Positions 1-5,986 of a DNA stretch of 7,374 nt are shown in pieces. Source of the DNA: Synergistaceae bacterium (lineage in GTDB: Bacteria > Synergistota > Synergistia > Synergistales > Thermovirgaceae). How positions within the stretch are numbered: position 1 is the stretch's first letter; each line of letters opens with the position of its first letter. The notes under the pieces were generated by a model that saw nothing but the letters and a program-made list of their open reading frames with translations, made no database searches and was not told where the DNA came from. The translations under genes were made by a program, and so were the position numbers. The stretch covers positions 1 to 7,374 of the forward strand of contig DMCT01000103.1 in the NCBI GenBank assembly GCA_003446665.1. The letters are read 5' to 3'.

Positions 1-137
1 TAGGCGGAATGGTGTGGGCCGTTTTGAAGACGCACATGGCCGTGGCAGGCATTTGTGCAGCCATCTGCGATAGCCTGATTCCCGGGACGCCAGAGGAAAG
101 AGGCATAGCTCCCAGGGTCGAGGCAGAGTCAAAATAA
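1..137 (+). CDS. C-terminal end of a probable membrane permease (nucleobase NCS2-type suspected), cut by the window start
   Basis: An open frame reads from base 3 to a TAA at 135-137, giving the last 44 residues of a protein that begins outside the window. The segment starts with about 25 mostly hydrophobic residues (GGMVWAVLKTHMAVAG...), consistent with the end of a transmembrane helix. A hydrophilic tail follows with the motif LIPGTPEERG and ends in EAESK. A helix followed by a 'P-G-T-x-E-E-R-G' tail recalls the C-terminus of uracil/xanthine permeases of the NCS2 family. That is a memory-based family guess from a short tail, not a firm match. A nucleobase transporter would fit the PucR-type regulator and amidohydrolase that follow. 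Other polytopic transporters remain possible. The frame itself is well supported because it is the only one open across the first 134 bases. Confidence 0.55.
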   Translation, partial: GGMVWAVLKTHMAVAGICAAICDSLIPGTPEERGIAPRVEAESK

Positions 138-163
138 AGGGATTGGGTTTGTAATGGATCAGA

Positions 164-222
164 GGGGGCACTCGGCTGTTTGGACAGCAACTTCTTGCAA
201 AAATTATGGCTGTGGTGCCCCC
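164..222 (+). repeat. Long inverted repeat with nested alternative hairpins (possible attenuator or structured leader)
   Basis: GGGGGCAC at 164-171 is the exact reverse complement of GTGCCCCC at 215-222. Inside, GCTGT (175-179) can pair with ACAGC (184-188) across a four-base loop. A second copy of GGCTGT at 208-213 could compete for the same ACAGC. The right arm also belongs to a local hairpin, GGTGC (214-218) with GCACC (223-227), which excludes the long-range stem. Mutually exclusive pairings of this kind are typical of attenuators, but no T-run follows either stem. It could instead be a 3' end stabiliser of the permease mRNA. No known riboswitch class is recognised. Confidence 0.45.
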
Positions 223-317
223 GCACCTTGACAAACGCTCAACTTGACCTTTTGCATGTTGGGAATTGATACCACGCTGAGCGATTGAATCCAGTTGAAA
301 CGATACCATTAAAAAAT

Positions 318-346
318 TAGACAATTTATCTGTTGTTGAATATAGA
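318..346 (+). promoter_or_regulatory. Candidate sigma-70-type promoter for the carbon-nitrogen hydrolase
   Basis: TAGACA at 318-323 (5 of 6 to TTGACA) is separated by exactly 17 bases from TATAGA at 341-346 (4 of 6 to TATAAT). A start near 353 would leave a leader of roughly 60 bases before the ATG at 412. Two GATACCA repeats (268-274, 302-308) lie just upstream and could be activator sites. A perfect TTGACA at 228-233 is also present but has no fitting -10. Confidence 0.4.
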
Positions 347-411
347 TCCTGTAAATAGATGGATGCTAACGCAAGGGTGCAGGTAAGCCAAAATGAAGGA
401 GGGCTGGTTTA

Positions 412-1338
412 ATGAAAGCTTTTATCGCCGCGGGGTGCCAGTTTACAATAAAGCCCATGGATGTGGAGAAAAATATCGAAAAGGCCCTCGAATTCCTGAA
501 ACGCGCAGTCAAAAGGCACAACGCAGAACTGGTGGTTTTTCCCGAAACCATAACAACGGGTTTTACGCCGATCAGGCGAGAAACGCAAAAGGCCACCATA
601 GAGGCCTTGTGGAACGCGGTTAGCGATGTCCCCGGTCCGGTAACCGAACCCATTCAGGAAGCGGCCGCAAAGCTGGGTGTTCATGTTGTATGGCCGACTT
701 ACCGAAGGGGGCCCGAAAAGGACATAGTTTACAACTCGTGCATGGTCATCGATGACAACGGAGAAATCGCAGGGGATATCTACGACAAAACCCATCCTTT
801 CCCCACCGAACGGAAGGAAGGCGGGGGCTGGACTACGGTGGGAGACAGAGCCGTGGTGGTGGATACCAAACTGGCAAAAATAGGTCTGACCATCTGTTAT
901 GACGGGGACTTTCCCGATCTTGCCACGGTGGAAACCCTTATGGGAGCCGAGGTCATAGTGAGACCGTCCGCCTTGCTTCGCACCTATGACGTCTGGCAGT
1001 TCGTCAACCAGGCCAGGGCATACGACAACCATGTTTACTACCTCGCCGTTAACTCTGTAGGGCTCGATGCTTCGGGCAACAATTTCTTCGGCAGTTCCAT
1101 GTTTGTAGACCCAACAGGCTGGAAGCTCGCCCAGGCGAGGGGCACCGACGAGATCATTTCCGCTGAACTCAATCCTGATCCCATCCGTTACGTAAGTCAC
1201 GGTACGAAGTCGCCGATGATCTTCGACCACGTGGAGGACAGGAACGTGGGCGTCTACAGGGACTGGATTCTCAAGGAGGGCACCTGTGCTTTCGAACCGG
1301 CCAAAAGAATTCCATACAAGAAAAAAGCACAGGGATGA
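412..1338 (+). CDS. Carbon-nitrogen hydrolase (nitrilase superfamily amidohydrolase)
   Basis: This 308-residue protein has the complete nitrilase-superfamily triad: Glu45 in VFPETITTGF, Lys126 in YDKTHPFPTE and the nucleophile Cys162 in LTICYDGDFPD. Glu133 sits where the second conserved glutamate of the family lies. Enzymes of this superfamily hydrolyse amides, ureido compounds or nitriles through a cysteine thioester, usually in the cytoplasm, and no signal peptide or membrane segment is seen. Length is normal for single-domain members. The ATG is supported by AAGGAGGG at 396-403, eight bases upstream. The gene follows a probable permease and faces a PucR regulator, which suggests degradation of a nitrogen compound such as an N-carbamoyl amine, ureide or amide. 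A beta-ureidopropionase-like role is possible, but the substrate cannot be read from sequence alone. Family assignment is secure. Confidence 0.93.
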   Translation: MKAFIAAGCQFTIKPMDVEKNIEKALEFLKRAVKRHNAELVVFPETITTGFTPIRRETQKATIEALWNAVSDVPGPVTEPIQEAAAKLGVHVVWPTYRRGPEKDIVYNSCMVIDDNGEIAGDIYDKTHPFPTERKEGGGWTTVGDRAVVVDTKLAKIGLTICYDGDFPDLATVETLMGAEVIVRPSALLRTYDVWQFVNQARAYDNHVYYLAVNSVGLDASGNNFFGSSMFVDPTGWKLAQARGTDEIISAELNPDPIRYVSHGTKSPMIFDHVEDRNVGVYRDWILKEGTCAFEPAKRIPYKKKAQG

Positions 1339-1351
1339 CACCATTGGATCA

Positions 1352-1392
1352 GAAAGTGGCCGTTAAATGATATCTTCCCAATGGTCACTTTC
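1352..1392. repeat. Imperfect inverted repeat at the junction of the convergent genes
   Basis: GAAAGTGGCC (1352-1361) pairs with GGTCACTTTC (1383-1392) at 9 of 10 positions; the remaining pair would be a G-U wobble in RNA. The loop is 21 bases and includes the PucR stop codon. It lies where the hydrolase and pucR-like transcripts converge, so a role in 3' end formation is possible. There is no T-run on either strand and the loop is long, so it is not a standard terminator. Confidence 0.3.
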
Positions 1393-2931
1393 GCGTGAAA
1401 TGTGTATGTAATAAGTCAGTGTAAGAGCGAACCTGTGGAGCCTGTTCTTGATATCGATTTGAAGCAGGTCTTCGAGATCAGAAATGTTGTTACGTACGGT
1501 GTTGTAATGCAGATGTAGCATGTCCGCGCATTTTTTAGCATTGAAGTCCGACCTTACGAGAGCCTTCGCCACTTCTATCAGTGGAACGGCCTTCCTCTTC
1601 GGCGCGTCGGCGACAAGAGGTGACCAGAACCGTTGCCAAAGCCCGTCGGCTTCCGGCAGGGTGACGATCTTCCTTAAAAACGTATGCAAGGCCAATTCGC
1701 CGAACTGGTAGATGCCGGGAACGGGTTCGAACTCCCGGACCCAGGCGAGGGCTCTCTTTGCTTCCTCGTAGGACCGCTGGATTTGTTCCCATCCTTTTGC
1801 TTTTCCTCCGACCGCGATCCATAGTCCCTGGTCGCGGGCTACCTCCACAAGGTGATCCCGGTGGCGCTTGAGTTCTTCGGGCGTGACAAGGCTTACCCAC
1901 TGGTTGGCTATTGTATAGGTGAGAGAAAAGGGGGGACACCATTGCGGAAGGGGCCCCTTTCCCGTCGAGGCTATTTGAAGAACTAGCAGTTCTTCCGGAA
2001 GCTCTATCCCCAGTTCCCTGGCCCGACCGATAGCCATTTTGGGGTTGTTGTAAGTGCCCAGACAAAGGTTTTGGAGGAATTGTTCCTTTTGGGCTGGTTT
2101 TTCCTGGATAAAAGCGCTGGCTTCCAGTATGGCGCCTTGTAGCAGGCCTATTGCGTGGAGAATCATCCGTTCCTGCTGGATCGAGGGGTAATGTTCTTTG
2201 GGCGGCAAAACCAACGCGATTTCGATTGTAGCTAGCGACTCCTGCCTGTAAAGAGCGATGGAGCGATTTTGTCCCTTGAGATTTATTTCCCTTGATGACA
2301 CGAGAACGGAATCGTGCCTTGGAAGTTCCTGTTCCTCAAGTGGTGTAGCGTAGAAGATTTCATCCGCCGCCGAAGAATCGAAGACAGTACCGTCAGGGGC
2401 GAAATAATTGCGCATGTCAAGCTCGGGCACGCTTACGGCCAAAGGACAATCGAGTTCCGTCGCCAGACCGGCAAGGAGCCTGTGTGTATCCTGTATTTCA
2501 CGCCAGAGGCAGGGCTCGGCCCTGGCTCTTATTGCCGGCATATTGCTCCTTTCACTCAATAAAATACCGTATACCACTTCATTGATGTCTACCCAGCGGT
2601 ACCTCAGGGGAATTTCCAAAAGCGGCAGCTTCAGGCGTTCCGCTTCCTCTATGACGCTTTCCGGGGGGCTTGTGTGATAGCGGTCTATCTTGAGGCCGAA
2701 AGCGGCGATGTTCTTTTTTGCCACCAGGCGGAGGAAGGGCATCATTCCATCTGGGTCGTCGCGGAAAATGTATCCGCTTCCGATTAAAAACTCGCCTCCT
2801 CGCATCCAGCGGTCAACGTCAGGAGAATCGATGACCGATACGGAGGTGATTTCCCTAGTGAGCCCCTCAGTCCCAGCCAGGAGCCTGAAGTCAGGGAAGA
2901 CCGTTTTTTTCAGCAAATCCGCAACTATCAT
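1363..2931 (-). CDS. PucR family transcriptional regulator
   Basis: The protein has 522 residues and the full architecture of PucR/CdaR-type regulators. Residues 1 to about 125 match the PucR N-terminal domain, with the opening IVADLLKKTVFPDFRLLAG and the RWMRGGEFLIGSGY stretch. A middle region (about 290-410) corresponds to the degenerate GGDEF-like domain of this family. The C-terminal helix-turn-helix (about 462-490) contains HLHYNTVRNNISDLEDLL, the hallmark of the PucR HTH. Founding members control purine (ureide) degradation, while relatives respond to amino acids, glycerate or other nitrogen sources. The gene ends 24 bases from the convergent hydrolase, which is a plausible target. The ATG at 2931 is preceded by GCAGGTG, a modest ribosome site. 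Upstream lie tandem TATAAT repeats and a palindrome, suggesting autoregulation. Family is certain; ligand and targets are inferred. Confidence 0.93.
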   Translation of the reverse strand: MIVADLLKKTVFPDFRLLAGTEGLTREITSVSVIDSPDVDRWMRGGEFLIGSGYIFRDDPDGMMPFLRLVAKKNIAAFGLKIDRYHTSPPESVIEEAERLKLPLLEIPLRYRWVDINEVVYGILLSERSNMPAIRARAEPCLWREIQDTHRLLAGLATELDCPLAVSVPELDMRNYFAPDGTVFDSSAADEIFYATPLEEQELPRHDSVLVSSREINLKGQNRSIALYRQESLATIEIALVLPPKEHYPSIQQERMILHAIGLLQGAILEASAFIQEKPAQKEQFLQNLCLGTYNNPKMAIGRARELGIELPEELLVLQIASTGKGPLPQWCPPFSLTYTIANQWVSLVTPEELKRHRDHLVEVARDQGLWIAVGGKAKGWEQIQRSYEEAKRALAWVREFEPVPGIYQFGELALHTFLRKIVTLPEADGLWQRFWSPLVADAPKRKAVPLIEVAKALVRSDFNAKKCADMLHLHYNTVRNNISDLEDLLQIDIKNRLHRFALTLTYYIHISRESDHWEDII

Positions 2932-2969
2932 ATCTGCACCTGCCAGGTTTGCGCGTTAAAAACATAAAT

Positions 2970-2993
2970 GTAACACCTCAATTGTGGTGTTAC
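2970..2993 (-). promoter_or_regulatory. 24-bp near-perfect palindrome, probable operator of the pucR-like gene
   Basis: GTAACACC (2970-2977) and GGTGTTAC (2986-2993) are exact reverse complements. The eight bases between them contain the palindrome CAATTG, so only one symmetric base pair breaks a 24-bp dyad. It lies 39-62 bases upstream of the PucR ATG and directly downstream of a TATAAT, over the expected transcription start. This placement suits a repressor-type operator, most simply for autoregulation. It could instead be a weak terminator hairpin for the upstream gene ending at 3092, but no adjacent T-run supports that. Confidence 0.6.
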
Positions 2994-2994
2994 G

Positions 2995-3033
2995 AAGTTA
3001 TTATATCCGATGAAAAGTTATTATACCCGATGA
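2995..3033 (-). promoter_or_regulatory. Tandem 20-bp repeats each carrying a TATAAT -10 box (pucR-like promoter)
   Basis: AAGTTATTATATCCGATGA (2995-3013) recurs at 3015-3033 with one change, giving a period of 20 bases. Read on the minus strand, each copy contains a perfect TATAAT (3000-3005 and 3020-3025). The proximal box would start transcription near 2993, at the edge of the 24-bp palindrome. No convincing -35 hexamer is found 16-18 bases upstream of either box, so the promoter may depend on an activator or the repeats may themselves be binding sites. Confidence 0.5.
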
Positions 3034-3091
3034 GAAAAGTGAATATTTGCGAAAAAGTCTATTCTCCTGGTAGCTGCGATTCGATTCGCCT

Positions 3092-3598
3092 TTAGCTCTT
3101 GCGGTCGTGGGTCTTGTACCATTCTAAAAGATCGGGGATTACTTCCAGTTCCCACTTTTCACTTATGTTGCCATGGAAGGGGAAATGGGCAGCTACTTTC
3201 CCGACGTAGTATGGTGATCGGCTTAAGGGAAGAAATGGACCGTGGTACACGACAAAGTCGTCGTAAACTATCCATTCCAACATTCCCGGACCTATAGCCT
3301 CTTGTGAGTCGAAAACAGGTCCGGGTGAATATTTTCTTATGCTCCTGGCGCCCTTAACGTCTCCCGTGAAAACAAAGGCCTCACCGCTTTCCTTCAAGGA
3401 GACTAGGGCATGGTTAAGGTTTTCGTCGATGAAGAGGTCGTGAAAACCCCAAAAAGGAGGGTCGAAGACCAAAAGCCTCTTGCAGCGGCTCCATTCGGCG
3501 TAGGTTTCCAGTTTTACCGCCCTTTTCGAGATTTCTTCAGGAGTAATGGGCGGCCGCGGTTTTTTGAAAAGCCCTGCGATCAGCTTGACGGGATCCAT
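3092..3598 (-). CDS. Conserved-looking hypothetical protein, second gene of a two-gene unit
   Basis: This 168-residue protein is not recognised. It starts MDPVKLIAGLFKKPRPP, then has a mixed alpha/beta-looking body rich in aromatic residues (for example LLVFDPPFWGFHDLF near 43-57, and WIVYDDFVVYHGPFLPL near 110-126), and ends in a basic tail. No signal peptide, membrane helix, cysteine cluster or catalytic motif is evident, so a small soluble cytoplasmic protein is likely. The ATG lies four bases after the TGA of the preceding gene and has no clear Shine-Dalgarno of its own. Translation is therefore probably coupled, and the two proteins may act together. Reading-frame length and amino acid composition support a real gene. 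Confidence 0.72.
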   Translation of the reverse strand: MDPVKLIAGLFKKPRPPITPEEISKRAVKLETYAEWSRCKRLLVFDPPFWGFHDLFIDENLNHALVSLKESGEAFVFTGDVKGARSIRKYSPGPVFDSQEAIGPGMLEWIVYDDFVVYHGPFLPLSRSPYYVGKVAAHFPFHGNISEKWELEVIPDLLEWYKTHDRKS

Positions 3599-3602
3599 TG
3601 TT

Positions 3603-4199
3603 TCAAGAAATAAGGAAGGAAACGACGTGAACCGACAGCTCGTCCCAGGTCAGGGGAAAGGTCATGACGCTTCCAAGCTTTATGCTGTTTTGCTTCTTCT
3701 TGTTCAGTCCCCCGAAAAGGCCTTCTTTCGCCTGTTCGGGCGAAAAGATGCTGTAGCGCCTGTTGCCTTTCTGTTTCGTGATGTCGCACAAAACCCAGCG
3801 AAAAGCCTCTTCGGCCATGGATATACGGCTTTTGTTCAAAAGGAGAATTTCCATTTCGTTTCCCGAGCCTTTCTGGTCGCCGATTTCGACTGTCTTCGGC
3901 CGTGTACCGGTGTATATCTTCATGTTCAGGAAACGGCTTCTAATCAGGCCTTCCTTCTGAATGAATACGGCGAGGTTGAAACCGAATTCAGGAAGAATGA
4001 AAAATTCCTCGATAGTCTCCTCGCTCTGGGCTTGTGTCAAAGCTTCCATCAGTTCCTGTAGCAGTGAGTTTTTCAGCGTTTCTTCGGGTTTTGATCCCTT
4101 TATTAGATCCGGCTCCAGGCTGAATGCCATTGCGACCACCATCCTTGCTTGTCTGTTTGGCGAAATCTGTATGTAAAACCCGCCGAGAAAGCAAAGCAT
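3603..4199 (-). CDS. Hypothetical protein, first gene of a two-gene unit (start uncertain)
   Basis: The frame gives 198 residues from the ATG at 4199, but an internal start at Met20 or Met24 (MAFSLEPDLIKG) would give about 175-179 residues. Near Met24 a weak GGTGG lies five bases upstream, while the ATG at 4199 has no good ribosome site but overlaps the stop of a tiny upstream ORF (TAATG). The body begins with a helical acidic stretch (ETLKNSLLQELMEALTQAQ), followed by strand-rich sequence (FFILPEFGFNLAVFIQ; EMEILLLNKSRIS) and a hydrophobic C-terminus. I do not recognise a family. No signal peptide, transmembrane segment or metal motif is clear. It is followed after four bases by another unrecognised gene, so the pair is probably an operon. 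Confidence 0.68.
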   Translation of the reverse strand: MLCFLGGFYIQISPNRQARMVVAMAFSLEPDLIKGSKPEETLKNSLLQELMEALTQAQSEETIEEFFILPEFGFNLAVFIQKEGLIRSRFLNMKIYTGTRPKTVEIGDQKGSGNEMEILLLNKSRISMAEEAFRWVLCDITKQKGNRRYSIFSPEQAKEGLFGGLNKKKQNSIKLGSVMTFPLTWDELSVHVVSFLIS

Positions 4200-4249
4200 T
4201 AGCTAATGATGCGGGCTTCTTTCGGGATCGGGCAACAACAAGGGTACAT
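4199..4249 (-). CDS. Possible 16-residue leader peptide with three consecutive cysteine codons
   Basis: ATG at 4249-4247 opens a frame encoding MYPCCCPIPKEARIIS, closed by TAA at 4201-4199. The TAA overlaps the ATG of the following gene as TAATG. GAGGT lies three bases before the ATG, which is a short but usable spacing. Three successive Cys codons directly upstream of a gene recall cysteine-responsive leader ORFs known in some bacteria. The frame is very short and could arise by chance, and if the downstream gene starts further in, the overlap means little. Confidence 0.25.
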   Translation of the reverse strand: MYPCCCPIPKEARIIS

Positions 4250-4474
4250 GTTACCTCATTTATCTGCAAGTAAGAGACTGGTTCTCAAGTATCAGTCATG
4301 CTTAATTCTTATTAATAAGCCTCGATTTAGCGTGTTTGGCGGGCGCTAAGAGTGGGTTAAGAAATATATAGGATTGCCTCTCGCTTTTTGCGACAAGCAA
4401 ACTGATTTAAAAAAGGAATTTTTTCTTTCTTGCTGTCTTTTGAGTTCTCTTTCCTTTTCGAGCACAGACTCTTT
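4200..4474. other. Intergenic region with short palindromes between the broken MerR gene and the hypothetical pair
   Basis: Apart from the possible leader ORF (4199-4249), no gene is supported. The stretch is AT-rich and contains a perfect 12-bp palindrome CTTATTAATAAG (4308-4319), a small hairpin TCGC-TTTTT-GCGA (4381-4393) and an inverted repeat GACTG/CAGTC (4276-4280 and 4293-4297). A run of purine- and pyrimidine-rich sequence lies around 4410-4460. No clear terminator for the redox operon was found, although one would be expected here. Confidence 0.5.
4259..4288 (-). promoter_or_regulatory. Weak promoter candidate for the hypothetical gene pair
   Basis: On the minus strand TTGAGA (4288-4283) is followed after 18 bases by GATAAA (4264-4259). 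Each hexamer matches the consensus at 4 of 6 positions, counting the strongest bases. It is correctly placed upstream of the leader ORF and the gene starting at 4199. The -35 lies inside a small GACTG/CAGTC inverted repeat (4276-4297). Support is modest. Confidence 0.3.
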
Positions 4475-4806
4475 TTATTGAGCTATCTTATAGTCAAGAC
4501 ACTTCAATGTTCCTTTCAATTCAATTCTTTTATCCTGTCAATCAGGATATTACGCTGCTTGACCAGGATTTCCTCCCTGGCCTCATTGCCTTTTTGAAAT
4601 AAAAAGACATATTCAATCAATGTCTCTATGGGCAGTTCCGCACTTCTCATGCACTTGATAAATTTCACCCAGTTGCAGTCTTCGTCAGTATAGTCCCTGA
4701 TTCTTATTTCGTTTCGGTTTACTCTGGGAATCAGCCCGATACGTTCGTAAAAGCGAAGCGTATCGGGCGAAATTCCGTATTTTTCGCTTACTTCAGTTAT
4801 GGTCCT
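4475..4806 (-). pseudogene. MerR family transcriptional regulator, apparently broken (no start codon, frameshifted C-terminus)
   Basis: From about 4806 the minus strand encodes [19 protein letters not shown], then ERIGLIPRVNRNE, RDYTDEDCNWVKFIKCM and LPIETLIEYV. This is an unmistakable MerR winged helix-turn-helix followed by the start of the dimerisation helix. Relatives begin M-T-I-x-E-V-S, but here the Met position is AGG (4806-4804). No ATG, GTG or TTG exists in frame between there and the upstream in-frame TAG at 4848-4846; ATA at 4800 is the nearest unusual alternative. The frame stops at TGA (4518-4516). Past that stop, another frame continues the expected family ending, GTLKCLDYKIAQ, to TAA at 4477-4475. 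The shift coincides with a tandem duplication of AATTC (4518-4522 and 4523-4527); removing five bases restores a continuous reading. The gene overlaps the end of the aldo/keto reductase by about 14 bases. Assembly error is an alternative to true decay. Confidence 0.82.
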
Positions 4807-5941
4807 CGCTTTGCCCCGGAATGAATTCCTTTTCCGATTCGAATTCTATGGCGACTTCCTTTAGCTCGTCGATTATCTTTATGTGTTGTGGACAATGTTC
4901 CTCACACTGACCGCAGGCGATGCAATCCGAAGCTTTACCGTGTTCCTGTGTCAAATTGTTGTAATAGAATACCTGTAATGGTGTACGTCCGTAACTTTTA
5001 CGGTCATTGTAAAGAGCGAAGTAATTGGGTATCGCTATTTTTTGAGGACAGCTGTCAACGCAATATCTGCAGGCGGTGCAGGGAATAGCGATGTTTTCCC
5101 TTATGATCTTGACGGCTTTGTCTATTACTTTTCTTTCCTCATTGTCCAGTGGAACAAAGTCTTGCATAAAGCTTGTGTTATCGACAATTTGCTCGAAATT
5201 GCTCATGCCGCTCAATACAATGAACACGTTTTCCAGTGAGGCGGCAAAACGAATAGCCCATGAGGCAATGCTCATGTCGGGGTGATAGTCCTTGAACAGT
5301 CTGGCTGCTTCTGGCGGGACGTTTGCAAGAAATCCGCCCTTTACGGGTTCCATGACTATTATTGGTTTTTTATGTCTTGTTGCCACTTCATAACACTTAC
5401 GCGACTGGATTGCTTCACTGTCCCAATCCAGGTAGTTTATCTGTAATTGGACGAATTCTATTTCCGGGTGTTCCATCAATATCCGATCAAGCAGCGAAGC
5501 CCTGTCGTGAAAGGAAATACCAAGATGTCGTATTTTGCCCTGTTCCTTGAGCCTTTTTACAAATTCGAAACCGCCGAGTTCTGAAGTTGAAGCATATCTC
5601 CTGGTGTCCAGGCTATGGATTAGGTAATAATCGAAGTAATCAACACCGCATCTCTCAAGTTGTTCTTCGAATATTCCTTCAAAGTCGTCGAATTTTTTCG
5701 CCAGCCAGGTAGGGAGTTTGTCGGCAAGGGTAAAGCTGTTTCGTGGGTACCTTTCAACGAGCGCTTTTTTAATAGCAACTTCACTCATCCCCTGGTGGTA
5801 CGGATAGGCAGTATCGAAATATGTAAAGCCTTTCTCAAGGAAATGATCTACCATTTCATTTAACAGCCCCTGGTCGATGCTTTCCTGGTTTTCTTTGTCT
5901 TTCAGTGGTAACCTCATAAGTCCGAAACCGAGCTTCTTCAT
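4793..5941 (-). CDS. Aldo/keto reductase with C-terminal double iron-sulfur cluster domain
   Basis: The 382-residue protein has an aldo/keto reductase barrel (about 1-270) with the full catalytic tetrad: Asp43 and Tyr48 in [10 protein letters not shown], Lys75 in LADKLP, and His109 in YYLIHSL. A ferredoxin-like tail follows with two CxxCxxCxxxCP motifs: Cys288, 291, 294, 298 and Cys340, 343, 346, 350. These should each bind a 4Fe-4S cluster. Such fused reductases are common in anaerobes and are thought to pass electrons between carbonyl substrates and low-potential carriers; the physiological substrate is generally unknown. The protein is cytosolic, with no signal peptide. A strong ribosome site, AAAAGGGGGA (5960-5951), precedes the ATG. 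The flavodoxin gene ends 45 bases upstream, and the two are probably co-transcribed, so the flavodoxin is a candidate electron partner. A MerR gene overlaps its 3' end. Confidence 0.95.
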   Translation of the reverse strand: MKKLGFGLMRLPLKDKENQESIDQGLLNEMVDHFLEKGFTYFDTAYPYHQGMSEVAIKKALVERYPRNSFTLADKLPTWLAKKFDDFEGIFEEQLERCGVDYFDYYLIHSLDTRRYASTSELGGFEFVKRLKEQGKIRHLGISFHDRASLLDRILMEHPEIEFVQLQINYLDWDSEAIQSRKCYEVATRHKKPIIVMEPVKGGFLANVPPEAARLFKDYHPDMSIASWAIRFAASLENVFIVLSGMSNFEQIVDNTSFMQDFVPLDNEERKVIDKAVKIIRENIAIPCTACRYCVDSCPQKIAIPNYFALYNDRKSYGRTPLQVFYYNNLTQEHGKASDCIACGQCEEHCPQHIKIIDELKEVAIEFESEKEFIPGQSEDHN

Positions 5942-5986
5942 GCGCTATCTTCCCCCTTTTTATTCTCTGCCGATTTATTTTTGCTT

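Larger units (their letters stand above)
138..411. other. Intergenic region between the permease and the hydrolase
   Basis: These 274 bases contain no credible gene. They hold a long inverted repeat (164-222), a local GC hairpin (214-227), two CTTGAC direct repeats (227-232 and 243-248), two GATACCA direct repeats (268-274 and 302-308), and a sigma-70-like promoter candidate (318-346) ahead of the hydrolase. No classic terminator with a T-run is visible after the permease stop at 137. Confidence 0.6.

Noticed and set aside
228..256. Perfect TTGACA at 228-233 as the hydrolase promoter
   Set aside because: No acceptable -10 lies 16-18 bases downstream, while TAGACA/TATAGA at 318-346 has correct spacing. 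A sigma-54 GG-N10-GC pattern was also looked for here and not found.
409..1344. A 311-codon minus-strand open frame opposite the hydrolase
   Set aside because: It is antisense to a gene with a complete catalytic triad, has no ribosome site or recognisable domain, and its composition is that of a mirrored frame.
1535..2065. A 176-codon minus-strand open frame inside the pucR-like gene
   Set aside because: It overlaps the secure PucR frame, is rich in Arg, Ser, Gly and Pro as off-frame translations are, and shows no family resemblance.
3060..3091. Terminator after the hypothetical gene ending at 3092
   Set aside because: GCGA/TCGC can form only a 4-bp stem, and the nearby T-run is not adjacent to it, so it does not qualify.
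3546..4061. A 171-codon plus-strand open frame covering the hypothetical pair
   Set aside because: It is antisense to two tightly spaced genes and lacks a ribosome site. The minus-strand frames have more natural protein composition and gene spacing.
3988..4269. A 93-codon minus-strand frame starting upstream of the gene at 4199
   Set aside because: It lies in a different frame over the hypothetical gene and reads as a low-complexity basic shadow (Arg, Lys, Ser, Gly), with no start signal that outweighs the main frame.
4381..4393. TCGC-TTTTT-GCGA hairpin as a terminator for the redox operon
   Set aside because: The stem is four base pairs, the T-run is in the loop and not after the stem, and it lies about 80 bases past the MerR end.
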